Position numbers and translations under genes: made by a program. The notes beneath the pieces were generated by a model, which made no database searches, was not told the origin of the DNA, and saw only the letters and a program-made list of their open reading frames with translations. A DNA stretch of 35,729 nucleotides from JAJYVT01 sp036796435 (lineage in GTDB: Bacteria > Actinomycetota > Acidimicrobiia > Acidimicrobiales > RAAP-2), in the NCBI GenBank assembly GCA_036796435.1, contig DAIRCY010000017.1, positions 1 to 35,729 on the forward strand, read 5' to 3'. Positions 14,543-21,955 of this stretch are shown here, one piece after another (within the stretch, counting starts at the first letter, position 1; the number at the start of each line of letters is the position of its first letter).

Positions 14543-15280
14543 TCACAGGGTCCCCGTGTCGGGATCCCTCTGCGTGACGCAGTAGACGATCCCCGCAGGG
14601 TCGAAGAGGGTCGTCCACACATCCCCCTCGTATGCAACCGTGGCACCCAGCTGCTCGTGACGCACGCACTCCAGCTCGACGGCGCTGCATGCAAGGTCGA
14701 GGTGGGATCGGACCGGGCCGGTTTCGTCGTCGAGTCGTTGGAGCAGGAGGCGCAGCGGCAACCCTGCAGGGCGGGGGAGAAAGCGGAATCCTCGGCCGCC
14801 CTCGCGTTGCTCGAGCCCCGTCAACGCCGCCCAGAATGCGCACTCCGTGTCGAAGAGACTCCACGGGATGTCGATACAGAGTTGATCGACCAGGCTGCGC
14901 TGGCCTTGCGGCCACAGGCGTGGCGCCGGCCGTTGCCGTCCTCCGTGGGACACCACGACGCCGAAGCGCAGTCCTCCCGGGGAACGGACGAACGTCACCT
15001 CGTCCGTCTCAGCGACCACGCTCCCGCCGTTGTCGGAGGCGGTAGCGGCCACGGTCTCGGGCGCGTCGGTGTGGATCTCCAGCTGGCAGCGGTCGGTTTC
15101 GCCCGAGATCGAGCGCACACGCAGGTACGGGTCGCCCACAGAGGGCACGAGGGTCGCGACGTCCTCCTGGCCTTGCGCAGCTGAACGGCTGAAGGAGGTC
15201 ACGGCTTCCCAGAATGCGCCGTCGCGGTCGAAGGCACCTTCGGGAACGTGGAGCTCAGCCGTCAACCACGAGATGACCAC
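14543..15280 (-). CDS. Two-domain VOC (glyoxalase-like) protein
   Basis: 245 residues containing two vicinal-oxygen-chelate modules. The first opens MVISWLTAELHVPEGAF and FWEAVTSFS; the second starts at LVDQLCIDIPWSLFDTECAF and FWAALTG. Each ends in a TFVRSPGGLRFGVV- or TTLFDPAGIVYCVTQ-like strand. Metal-ligand residues are not well kept, so enzymatic activity is uncertain; many such actinobacterial proteins have no known role. The frame reaches GTG 15316, but that codon lies inside the decayed reductase remnant upstream. The GTG at 15280, six bases after TACGAT, gives the N-terminus usual for this group (MxISWLTAxL) and is my choice. Confidence 0.85.
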   Translation of the reverse strand: MVISWLTAELHVPEGAFDRDGAFWEAVTSFSRSAAQGQEDVATLVPSVGDPYLRVRSISGETDRCQLEIHTDAPETVAATASDNGGSVVAETDEVTFVRSPGGLRFGVVVSHGGRQRPAPRLWPQGQRSLVDQLCIDIPWSLFDTECAFWAALTGLEQREGGRGFRFLPRPAGLPLRLLLQRLDDETGPVRSHLDLACSAVELECVRHEQLGATVAYEGDVWTTLFDPAGIVYCVTQRDPDTGTL

Positions 15281-15286
15281 GGTGCG

Positions 15287-15292
15287 ATCGTA
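15287..15292 (-). promoter_or_regulatory. -10 box, leaderless promoter of the VOC gene
   Basis: TACGAT on the minus strand, six bases (CGCACC) before GTG 15280. The promoter abuts the end of the pseudogene. Confidence 0.5.
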
Positions 15293-15310
15293 CGAGGAGG
15301 GCCGCACCGT

Positions 15311-15630
15311 CTTCACGTACCGCGCTCCTTCTCGGCCTTCGCCCGCGACGACCGGCGCGATATGAGCCGCGATTCGTCGACGGCCCCACGTCCGAGCCGA
15401 GGTTGGGCGACCAAGATGCTGCCGTCCCGATGTCGCACCCGGACGGATCTCTCAGGCTCTCCACGAACTTCAACCAGGTCACCTTCGATGGCTGCGGCAT
15501 TGTGCCGAGGGTCCCCCATGACGGCGTCCTGGGTGACGATGAGGGCGGCGCCGTCCGCATCCGTCTCCTTGTCCCAGTCGACGAAGAACGAGTTCGGATC
15601 CTCGGCAACGCCATCGAGCGACAACAGCTC
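15311..15630 (-). pseudogene. Decayed dihydrofolate reductase-like (RibD C-terminal domain) gene
   Basis: Fragments of one reductase occur in order but in different frames. The N-terminal ELLSLDGVAEDPNSFFVDWD and ALIVTQDAVMG (about 15630-15514) are followed, after a loss of roughly 50 codons, by NAAAIEGDLVE (to 15469) in the same frame. FVESLRDPSGCDIG (15467-15426) is in a second frame, GSILVAQ and GAVDESRL (15423-15364) are back in the first, and IAPVVAGEGR (from 15361) is in a third. These correspond to SLDGV, QDAV, EGDLVE, GGDIG, HGSxxLAQ, GLVDELRL and VAPVVAG blocks of the family. At least three frameshifts plus a central deletion make a functional product impossible. It is probably genuine decay rather than sequencing error, because the deletion is large. 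Confidence 0.8.
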
Positions 15631-15811
15631 GGGACAGCACAACCCACGCGCTTGTGAACTTTTCGTTTGGGCGGGAACCCCACGGCTCTGACGGCCCGCT
15701 CCGCGCGAACTCATGGGTGGCTCGCAGGCGTGGGACCCGGGTTCGTCCACCCCTGCCTCCCATGCAGCCTGGCCAACCTTCAGGAGATTGTGCACGTACG
15801 TAACCCCGCCT
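15631..15811. other. Non-coding stretch upstream of the YfhO-like gene
   Basis: No convincing gene on either strand. It holds a slightly AT-richer patch near 15650-15670 and, at 15782-15792, an AGGAG followed by an in-frame GTG too close to serve well as a start. Confidence 0.4.
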
Positions 15812-15817
15812 TAGCCT
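15812..15817 (+). promoter_or_regulatory. Candidate -10 box of the YfhO-like gene
   Basis: TAGCCT, eight bases before the ATG at 15826. The spacing is one or two bases longer than at the other leaderless genes here, so this is weaker. Confidence 0.35.
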
Positions 15818-15825
15818 CCGAGACG

Positions 15826-18303
15826 ATGAGGGTCGATCCGGGCGGAGCGGACCTCGGTCGCAGTCCTCTCAACCGCACCCGCAACCGTCTGGGCAATTTC
15901 GCGGGTCGAGTGATCGAGTTTCCCCCCCGGCGCCCGAACGCCGCGGCACTCGTCGTCTACATGATCGTCATCTGCGGGATCTACTGGTCCGTCCTCGACG
16001 GGAGCCGCTCACTCATCACCAACGGACCCTGGAGTCGTCCACTCTTCGTGATCGACCCCGCGGCGGGGGGGCTCATCACGGCACCGATGACACGGCTTGC
16101 TGCCGCATCCTGGATTCACCTGCACCTCCCCATCGTCGACCCGTTCCAGGCCTACGGCGTCCCGCTGCTCGCCAACCAAGGCGTTCCCGTGTACCCGCCG
16201 CAGGTCCTCGCACACCTCTTGTTCCCCGGGAACTACTCCGTGTGGCTGGTCGCAAACCTCGTCGCCCTTGCGTTCGGCGTCTATCTCCTGGCGCGTTCGT
16301 TCGGGCAGAGCTTTTTCGGTGCCTTGGCTGCAGGGTTCCTCGCCTCACTCGCCGGCGTTGCGCCCCCGAACGTGAACACGTCCATGCTGAACCCCCTCGC
16401 GGTCCTGCCGTTCGTCCTCCTGGCCGTCCGCCACGCGCTCGACCCTGCGTCAGAGCACCGTCGCGCCGCGATGCTGGGGTTGGCCACCTCCGTCGCCTTC
16501 CTCTGCCTTTCGGGCTTCCAAGAGGTGCTGCCGCTGATGGCGATCGTCATCGTCGTGTACACCGCCGCACTTGTCGTCCATCTCGGCACGTGGCGAGCGC
16601 GCCCGCTCCTCATCGCGTGGAGTGCCGTAGCTGGGACCGCGGGAGTGCTCATCGGCAGTGTCGGCATCCTTCCGACGCTCTTCGCCGTCGGCACAGGCGT
16701 GAACACAGCCGGGCTCTATACGTCCCACTTCCCAGACTTCTGGCTGTCGACGCTCACGCTCCCGACCATCACCGGTCATGCAGTGAACGCCGGTCCGTTG
16801 AATCTAGGTCCACCCATGAACGTGCTCGGGACGCCGTTGCTAGTAGTCGTGGTGGTGCTCGCGTCGATCATCGCGTGCCGTCGCCTGGGCGCGGGCACTC
16901 GCTGGTACGTCCTGCCGAGCGTGATCTTCGTCGTCTTCGGGGTGCTCGCGTACGCGGACGTCGGGCACGTACTCCAGTTGATGGACGTTCCCCTGTTCGA
17001 CAGGATCGACTCGAACCGCTTTTTGCAGTTCGCGTGGTGGATCCCGCTTTGCCTCCTTCTCGGCACTGTCCTCAGCAATGTCCGCATGCTCAAGTGGCGG
17101 GACGCACTCCTCGCGCTCCTCGGCGCCGCCGCCTTCGACGAGTACTTCTTTGTGCGCTTCCGCCAAGCCCTCGCTGCAAAGCACATCGCGAGCGGCCCCC
17201 CGGTCTCGCACGCGCCACTCATCGCTGCCGCCGTCGTGGTTGCCTTCCTGGTGGCAGCACTCTCGGCGCGTTGGGTCGGTCTCAGGGCTGCCGGGCTGCT
17301 CATGGCAGCCGTCGTACTGGGCAGCACCATCTACGACTTGCCGACGAACTTCGCGCCCGCGCCGGACGGCCATGCCGTCGCGACCGTCCGCTTGCCGAGC
17401 GGCGGCGGCTCCCCGCGGGCACAACTCGTCCTGTTCGGCGACGCCATCCGGCAACTCCCGACCGAGCAGTACTCGATCCAGCTCTACGGTCCGATCGTGC
17501 CCAGGGCCTACCGGGCACTCCTCGGGGGTCTCTTCTCGTTGACTGAGACGGGCGGTCTTGGTCCCCTCTACCCGGCCGCCCCGACCCTCTTCAGGCTCGA
17601 CTGGACCCCCCGCTCCTTCTCCGTGCTCCGATCGCTCGGGGTGAACGTCCTCGTCCTACCGGCGCCGCTCCCCACGTTCAGGGGTGTGTCGATGCCGGCT
17701 TGCAGGATGCCTGGCGCTCGCAGTGCCATCTGCTACCTCGGCAAGGTGCCCGATCCGGTGCGCGTCGTCGGGAATGCCCCGTCGACCGAGTACGTCTACC
17801 GGATCTCGGGTGCCGACCCGTTGGTCCAGCCGACAGCCACTCCCATCGCGGTCCCCTCCAACGTGGTGGCGAACAGGAGATTCGCGCGGAGCCTCTCGAT
17901 CGCCGAAGCCACGATCCCTTCTCGGGCGTACGTCGTCGCGTCCGAACGCTCTCTGCGTCCAGCGCGAGGCGTACGTGGCGTGTCGAGGCAGGCGACCTCC
18001 GAGCAGGTATCGGTGGTCCTGCAGTGCCGCGCTGCGGGGATCGCGGTGCTCCGTGAAAGCTACGAGCAGGGTATGCATGCGCTCGTCGACGGACAGCGCA
18101 CGACAGCGCTGCCCGTCGACGGTGGACTGTGGACGGCCGTCGAGATTCCCTCCGGAAGGTCCCGCGTCGTCCTCGACTATGTGACCACTGCAGATCTGAT
18201 GGAGTTCCTTTTGGAGGCCGCCGGCCTCACCGTCCTTATCGTCATGTGGGCGGCGGTGGCCGTTTCCACTCGGCAGAAGCGCAGGGGCCACAAGGCTGCG
18301 TAG
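15826..18303 (+). CDS. YfhO-like multi-spanning membrane protein (GT-C-type fold)
   Basis: 825 residues with about a dozen hydrophobic segments through residue 520 (e.g. AALVVYMIVICGIYWSVLDG), an extracytoplasmic stretch, and one last helix (FLLEAAGLTVLIVMWAAVAV). The region before that helix, RESYEQGMHALVDGQRTTAL with RSRVVLDYV, is the hallmark C-terminus of YfhO-like proteins. Some members are implicated in teichoic-acid or surface-glycan glycosylation, using lipid-linked sugars outside the membrane. An Asp pair early in the protein (LPIVDPFQAYG) could serve as the GT-C acidic motif (inference). The ATG at 15826 is preceded by TAGCCT; in-frame codons as far back as 15667 are open. It converges with a GT2 glycosyltransferase that may make the lipid-linked donor. 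Confidence 0.8.
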   Translation: MRVDPGGADLGRSPLNRTRNRLGNFAGRVIEFPPRRPNAAALVVYMIVICGIYWSVLDGSRSLITNGPWSRPLFVIDPAAGGLITAPMTRLAAASWIHLHLPIVDPFQAYGVPLLANQGVPVYPPQVLAHLLFPGNYSVWLVANLVALAFGVYLLARSFGQSFFGALAAGFLASLAGVAPPNVNTSMLNPLAVLPFVLLAVRHALDPASEHRRAAMLGLATSVAFLCLSGFQEVLPLMAIVIVVYTAALVVHLGTWRARPLLIAWSAVAGTAGVLIGSVGILPTLFAVGTGVNTAGLYTSHFPDFWLSTLTLPTITGHAVNAGPLNLGPPMNVLGTPLLVVVVVLASIIACRRLGAGTRWYVLPSVIFVVFGVLAYADVGHVLQLMDVPLFDRIDSNRFLQFAWWIPLCLLLGTVLSNVRMLKWRDALLALLGAAAFDEYFFVRFRQALAAKHIASGPPVSHAPLIAAAVVVAFLVAALSARWVGLRAAGLLMAAVVLGSTIYDLPTNFAPAPDGHAVATVRLPSGGGSPRAQLVLFGDAIRQLPTEQYSIQLYGPIVPRAYRALLGGLFSLTETGGLGPLYPAAPTLFRLDWTPRSFSVLRSLGVNVLVLPAPLPTFRGVSMPACRMPGARSAICYLGKVPDPVRVVGNAPSTEYVYRISGADPLVQPTATPIAVPSNVVANRRFARSLSIAEATIPSRAYVVASERSLRPARGVRGVSRQATSEQVSVVLQCRAAGIAVLRESYEQGMHALVDGQRTTALPVDGGLWTAVEIPSGRSRVVLDYVTTADLMEFLLEAAGLTVLIVMWAAVAVSTRQKRRGHKAA

Positions 18304-18307
18304 CGAC

Positions 18308-18327
18308 AGGGCGCTTTACGGTGCCCT
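18308..18327. terminator. Bidirectional hairpin between YfhO-like and GT2 genes
   Basis: AGGGCGC / GTGCCCT (seven pairs, one G-U) with loop TTTACG fills most of the 26 bases between the two convergent stop codons. Confidence 0.6.
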
Positions 18328-18329
18328 CT

Positions 18330-19343
18330 TCAACCAGCGGCCAAAAACGCGAGCATCCGTTGCTCGCGCCGCGTCCTGCTCACGGTCCCCACGGCGATCC
18401 CAGTTGCGAACGACTGGGCCGCGATGACCTCGAGCCCGGTTGCGAGAATCGCCGTCGGGAACCGCGGCACCTGGTGGGTCCGCCTGAACTCCAGGACGAC
18501 CGGTATGCCGAGGGCCACGCCAGCCATTGCCAGCGTGGACCCGATGACGCCGAAGAACACCATCGGGCGGCCGTGGCGCACGAAGCCGCTGATCGCGCCG
18601 AGGATCTTGACCCCGTCGCTCCAGGTCCCGAGCTTGCTCTCCGATCCCTCCGGCCGCGGCCGGTACGCCGCGGCGAACTCGTCGACGCTTGCGTTCAGCT
18701 CCACTGCGTGCACCACGAGCTCGGTCTCGACCTCGAAGCCTTCGGAGGTGACCGGGAAAGACTTCACGAGCCTTCGAGAGCACCCTTTGTAACCCGACAG
18801 GACGTCGTCAAGACCGAGGCCGAAGAGGCGCTTCAGGAGGCGTCCGAGCACCCGATTGCCGAGCTCGTGCCCACGGCGGAAGCAGCCCTGGCCGACAGGC
18901 ATCCGTGCCACGTTGACGAGGTCGTGACCTTCTCTGAGCTTGGCGACGACCTCGGCGGCAACGCTCGGGTCGTACGTCCCGTCGCCGTCGACAAGGATGT
19001 ACGCGTCGGCATCGACGTCGGAGAACATCCGCCGAACGACGTTCCCCTTGCCCGGCTGCGCGACGGTCCGCACAACGGCTCCGGCCTGTGCCGCCCTCTC
19101 GGCGCTTGCGTCCCGTGATCCGTTGTCGAAGACGTACACCGTCGCATTGGGCAGGGAACTCGAGAAGCCCCTCACGACCTCGGCGATGGTCGACTCCTCG
19201 TCCCGACAAGGAATCAGTACCGCCACCTGGAGCTCGCGGTCCGCCGCCACCTGCGCAGACCCACTTGCATGGGTGCGCCGGTCGACCCTGCGGCCGGATT
19301 GCGATCTGGCGAGAGGGAAGGCAGTGAACTCCGACGACGTCAT
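18330..19343 (-). CDS. GT2 family glycosyltransferase with two C-terminal membrane helices
   Basis: 337 residues. The GT-A fold opens LQVAVLIPCRDEESTIAEVV (39-58), contains VFDNGSRD (71-78), and carries the metal/nucleotide-sugar motif VDGDGTYD (118-125). DVLSGYKGCSRRLVKSFP (180-197) and GFEVETELVVHA (202-213) match polyprenyl-phosphate sugar transferases (DPM1-like). Two hydrophobic segments at about 261-284 and 296-320 anchor it, as in GtrB/ArnC-type enzymes. It likely moves a sugar onto polyprenyl phosphate on the cytoplasmic face. I chose ATG 19343, preceded by GGAGAG; an upstream in-frame start at 19409 has no support. It converges on the YfhO-like gene, a plausible user of the lipid-linked sugar. 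Confidence 0.88.
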   Translation of the reverse strand: MTSSEFTAFPLARSQSGRRVDRRTHASGSAQVAADRELQVAVLIPCRDEESTIAEVVRGFSSSLPNATVYVFDNGSRDASAERAAQAGAVVRTVAQPGKGNVVRRMFSDVDADAYILVDGDGTYDPSVAAEVVAKLREGHDLVNVARMPVGQGCFRRGHELGNRVLGRLLKRLFGLGLDDVLSGYKGCSRRLVKSFPVTSEGFEVETELVVHAVELNASVDEFAAAYRPRPEGSESKLGTWSDGVKILGAISGFVRHGRPMVFFGVIGSTLAMAGVALGIPVVLEFRRTHQVPRFPTAILATGLEVIAAQSFATGIAVGTVSRTRREQRMLAFLAAG

Positions 19344-19372
19344 CGGCTCTCCAGTGCGAACGATCGAAAGTG

Positions 19373-19378
19373 ACGGTA
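19373..19378 (-). promoter_or_regulatory. Candidate -10 box of the GT2 gene
   Basis: TACCGT on the minus strand would give a leader of about 23 nt carrying GGAGAG. A second match, TACAAT, lies further upstream at 19486-19481. Confidence 0.35.
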
Positions 19379-19492
19379 AAGGGCGCTGAGACGCCGTGGT
19401 CGCGGCCAACCCCTACCGCATAATTGCAGTCGCCCTGGCAAGACGGGAAGCAGACGGGGCCGTTACCTCCGCCTCCAGATTGTATCCCTGAT

Positions 19493-19537
19493 CCGGTGAG
19501 GCCGGTGAGGCCGGTGAGGCCGGTGGGGCCGGTGGGG
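19493..19537. repeat. Five tandem 9-bp repeats touching the tRNA 3' end
   Basis: Three CCGGTGAGG units followed by two CCGGTGGGG units and a partial CCGGCTGGG. The last full unit overlaps the final bases of the tRNA acceptor (19533-19537), so the array looks like slippage copies of the tRNA 3' end. Confidence 0.85.
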
Positions 19538-19605
19538 CCGGCTGGGATCGAACCAGCGACCAAGGGATTATGAGTCCCCCGCTCTGACCACTGAGCTACG
19601 GCCCC
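19533..19605 (-). tRNA. tRNA with CAT anticodon, probably tRNA-Ile2 (lysidine type), alternatively elongator tRNA-Met
   Basis: A complete cloverleaf: acceptor GGGGCCG/CGGCCCC, D stem GCTC/GAGC, anticodon stem GGGGA/TCCCT with loop CTCATAA, T stem GCTGG/CCAGC with loop TTCGATC, and discriminator A. CCA is not encoded. The stretch after the anticodon (TAATCCCTTGGTCGCTGGTTC) is nearly identical to E. coli tRNA-Ile2 and unlike E. coli elongator Met, which favours Ile2, but sequence alone does not settle it. Confidence 0.93.
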
Positions 19606-19618
19606 GTCGCTTCTTCCG

Positions 19619-19640
19619 GCGCCGGCGAACCGGCCGGCGC
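19619..19640. terminator. Hairpin between the stress-protein gene and the CAT tRNA
   Basis: GCGCCGGC / GCCGGCGC, eight perfect pairs with a six-base loop (GAACCG), 54 bases after the universal-stress-protein stop. Probably ends the permease/stress-protein transcript; a TAGCTT box at 19661-19656 could instead start the tRNA transcript upstream of it. Confidence 0.5.
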
Positions 19641-19693
19641 AGTCGCGGCGTAACGAAGCTAGTGCGCCCGGGACCCGCTGCCGAGAGGCCCTT

Positions 19694-20122
19694 CTACGGG
19701 ACGACGCGGACCGGTCGCTTCGTCGCGTGCAGCACCTTGTATGCGGTGCCGCCGAGCATCAGCCCGCTCATGGCGGAAGACCCGCGGAGCCCGATCACGA
19801 GTAGGTCCGCCGACGCGTCCTCGGCCGCCTGCAATATCGCCCTCGCTGCCTGGTCGAGCCGTCCACGCCGCACCTCGGGGACCACATCCACACCACCGTC
19901 ACGGAGTACCGCCAGCTCCTTCGAGAGCAGGGTCTCCACCTCGTCGTCGGTCTCCCGCTCGAAAGACCCGCCCGACTTGCCGACGATCACCTCGTGCTCC
20001 CGAAGGTGGAAGAGGTGGACAGTGCCACCCGTCGCCTTGGCGAGGCCGAGAGCCAGCGCGACCGCCCGGTCGGACTGCTCGGAGTTGTCGACTGCCACCA
20101 TGATCGTGGAGAACTCGCTCAT
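19694..20122 (-). CDS. Universal stress protein (UspA family)
   Basis: A 142-residue single Usp domain. It opens STIMVAVDNSEQSDRAV, and the ATP-binding loop is GLRGSSAMSGLMLGGTAYKV (111-130), matching G-2X-G-9X-G, although the residue after the last Gly is Gly rather than Ser/Thr. ATP binding is therefore likely. Its ATG overlaps the stop of the amino-acid permease (ATGA), so the two are made together. Usp partners of transporters are known to adjust activity in response to ATP or AMP; that role here is inference. Confidence 0.93.
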   Translation of the reverse strand: MSEFSTIMVAVDNSEQSDRAVALALGLAKATGGTVHLFHLREHEVIVGKSGGSFERETDDEVETLLSKELAVLRDGGVDVVPEVRRGRLDQAARAILQAAEDASADLLVIGLRGSSAMSGLMLGGTAYKVLHATKRPVRVVP

Positions 20123-21717
20123 CGTGCATCAGCTCCCACTCGGGACACCCCTCTCACTTCCTCGCCTCCACGAAGGTGCGGCCGATGGGCGAAGTAGACG
20201 ACCGACCCGATCACGAGGATCACGAACATGACCACGAGCGTCATCCAGCCGTAGTTGAACAGCTCCGCTCTCGGCGAGGAAAGCGCGCTCGGAAAGACGA
20301 TGTTCACGAGCATGCCCACCCCGTAAATGATCGCAACCAGGTAGACGGGGTACGCCCACCGTCCGAGGTCGAACCCTTTCGGTCGCCAGCCACGGATCCG
20401 CGCGATCAGCGCCCCGATCACGACCATCTGGAACGAGAGATAGATCCCGGAAGTGGCAAACGACACGAGGATGAACAGCGCGTTCACCTTTGCGGGATAT
20501 GTGAAGAAGAGGATGTGGACGGGCTTGGACGGCGTCGCCCGTGCAAGCAGGGCGAACAGCGCCGGCAGCACCGTTGCGATGATGACGGCGACGACGGGGG
20601 TCTTCGTCCGGCGCGAGATGGTCCGGAGCACGCGGCTCGCAGGAAGCTGGTGGTCGCGGGCGTAGCTGAACAGGACGCGGGATCCCGCCGCCTGCACCGA
20701 CAGACCGCAGGAGAAAAAGGCGAGGCAGATGAGGACCAGGACGGCGTCGGCCAATGCCGAGGAATGGATGTTCGACGAGATGATGTAGGGAACCCCGCCG
20801 GTGACGACCTTCGAGATGCTCGAACCGGGGACGGCGAGCGCGAGGCCGGCAACGAGCACGAAAGAGGTGATCCCGCCGACGATCATGGTCGTGACCATGG
20901 CCCGGGGGACACGCCGGCGTGCGTCGACGACCTCTTCGGCGATGTCTCCCGCGGACTCGAATCCGTAGAAGATGTAGACGTTGGCGAGGACCGCGATGAG
21001 CGCAGCTGCGGGGAACCAGCTCCCGCCGAAGCTCACCCCGTACGGGTTCGACGCTGCCCGTGTCGTGCCCGCGGTCGAGTTGAGGTACCCCGCGGAATGG
21101 TGGAAACCGGCCACCGCGAGGAGGACGAACACGCCGAAGGTCCCGAGGACCTCCACCCAGACCCCCCAACGCGCGATGAGCGCCGTGTAGTTCACGCCCA
21201 CGATGTTGATCGCCGCCTGGATCGCGATCAGCACGATGGTACAGACGAAGATCACGTTCGGGCTGGCCGCTGTGAACGAAGTCCCGAACCAGTTGTTGAT
21301 GAGCGTGATGACGTAGCCCGTGATGCCGGTGTCGACCGAGGCGACCGTGATGATCAGCGCCCATGCGTAGATCCACCCGACCCACCATCCGTACGACGGT
21401 CCGATGATGCGCCTGGACCACTGGTAGAGAGCTCCGGCGAGTGGATACGAGCTGCCGAGCTCGGCGAAGACGAGCGAGACGAGAAGCTGTCCGGCGACGA
21501 CGATCGGAATCGTCCAGATGTAACGGGGACCGCCCGTCCCGATCCCGAGGGCGAACAGCGAGTAGATGCCGACGACGGGCGAGAGGTAGGTGAACGCGAC
21601 CCCGAAGTTGGAGAAGAAGCTGAGCGACCGCCGAAGTTCCTGGCGGTAGCCGAAGGTCGCGAGCTCGTCGGTGTCACTCCCAGTGCTGCGGGCTTCAATA
21701 TCCGTCGCAGACGGCAT
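20119..21717 (-). CDS. APC-superfamily amino acid permease
   Basis: 532 residues with about 12 hydrophobic segments. The start is typical of the amino acid/choline transporter group: DELATFGYRQELRRSLSFFS, then NFGVAFTYLSPVVGIYSLFA. TM6 contains the unwound FYGFESAGDIAEEVVDARRR and is followed by VPRAMVTTMIVGG; the long SRVLFSYARDHQLPASRVL loop is also typical. I chose the ATG at 21717 (MPSATDIEARSTG) with AAGGGGG just upstream; the frame runs back to 22038 but that part is shadow sequence under the divergent dehydrogenase. The substrate is not identifiable beyond amino acid or amine. It is coupled to the stress protein and divergent from glutamate dehydrogenase, which hints at amino-acid catabolism. 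Confidence 0.92.
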   Translation of the reverse strand: MPSATDIEARSTGSDTDELATFGYRQELRRSLSFFSNFGVAFTYLSPVVGIYSLFALGIGTGGPRYIWTIPIVVAGQLLVSLVFAELGSSYPLAGALYQWSRRIIGPSYGWWVGWIYAWALIITVASVDTGITGYVITLINNWFGTSFTAASPNVIFVCTIVLIAIQAAINIVGVNYTALIARWGVWVEVLGTFGVFVLLAVAGFHHSAGYLNSTAGTTRAASNPYGVSFGGSWFPAAALIAVLANVYIFYGFESAGDIAEEVVDARRRVPRAMVTTMIVGGITSFVLVAGLALAVPGSSISKVVTGGVPYIISSNIHSSALADAVLVLICLAFFSCGLSVQAAGSRVLFSYARDHQLPASRVLRTISRRTKTPVVAVIIATVLPALFALLARATPSKPVHILFFTYPAKVNALFILVSFATSGIYLSFQMVVIGALIARIRGWRPKGFDLGRWAYPVYLVAIIYGVGMLVNIVFPSALSSPRAELFNYGWMTLVVMFVILVIGSVVYFAHRPHLRGGEEVRGVSRVGADAR

Positions 21718-21955
21718 CGCACCCCCTTGTCGGCAGTGTCCCCCTGCTATCGATCGCGTGAGTCTGCACGCGCGACCCACGCGCGTCCAGGGTTTCGACG
21801 ACGATTCGGCGGGACGCTGTTCCGCTGCGAAGCCGAGGTGCTCGGACCGAGCCGGCGCCTGCGGAGCCGGCAGGGCCCCGTCCCGCTTCCTGCCGATGGC
21901 TCGCCCCGCGCTGACGAGCCCGCTCCATCCCGACCTTCCACTGCGCGAAGCTGAC

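Noticed and set aside
15313..15795. An intact 160-residue minus-strand gene
   Set aside because: It contains only the N-terminal and scattered blocks of a reductase; other blocks lie in different frames, so it is a pseudogene.
19493..19537. Possible CRISPR array
   Set aside because: The 9-bp units are contiguous with no spacers, and no cas genes are nearby.
19490..19563. Collagen-like GPTGPTGLTG protein start on the minus strand
   Set aside because: It is a translation of the 9-bp tandem repeat and the tRNA, antisense to nothing coding, with no ribosome-binding site or family match.
21671..21955. N-terminal extension of glutamate dehydrogenase over the permease start
   Set aside because: The extra sequence has no domain character and overlaps the divergent permease start and its ribosome-binding site.
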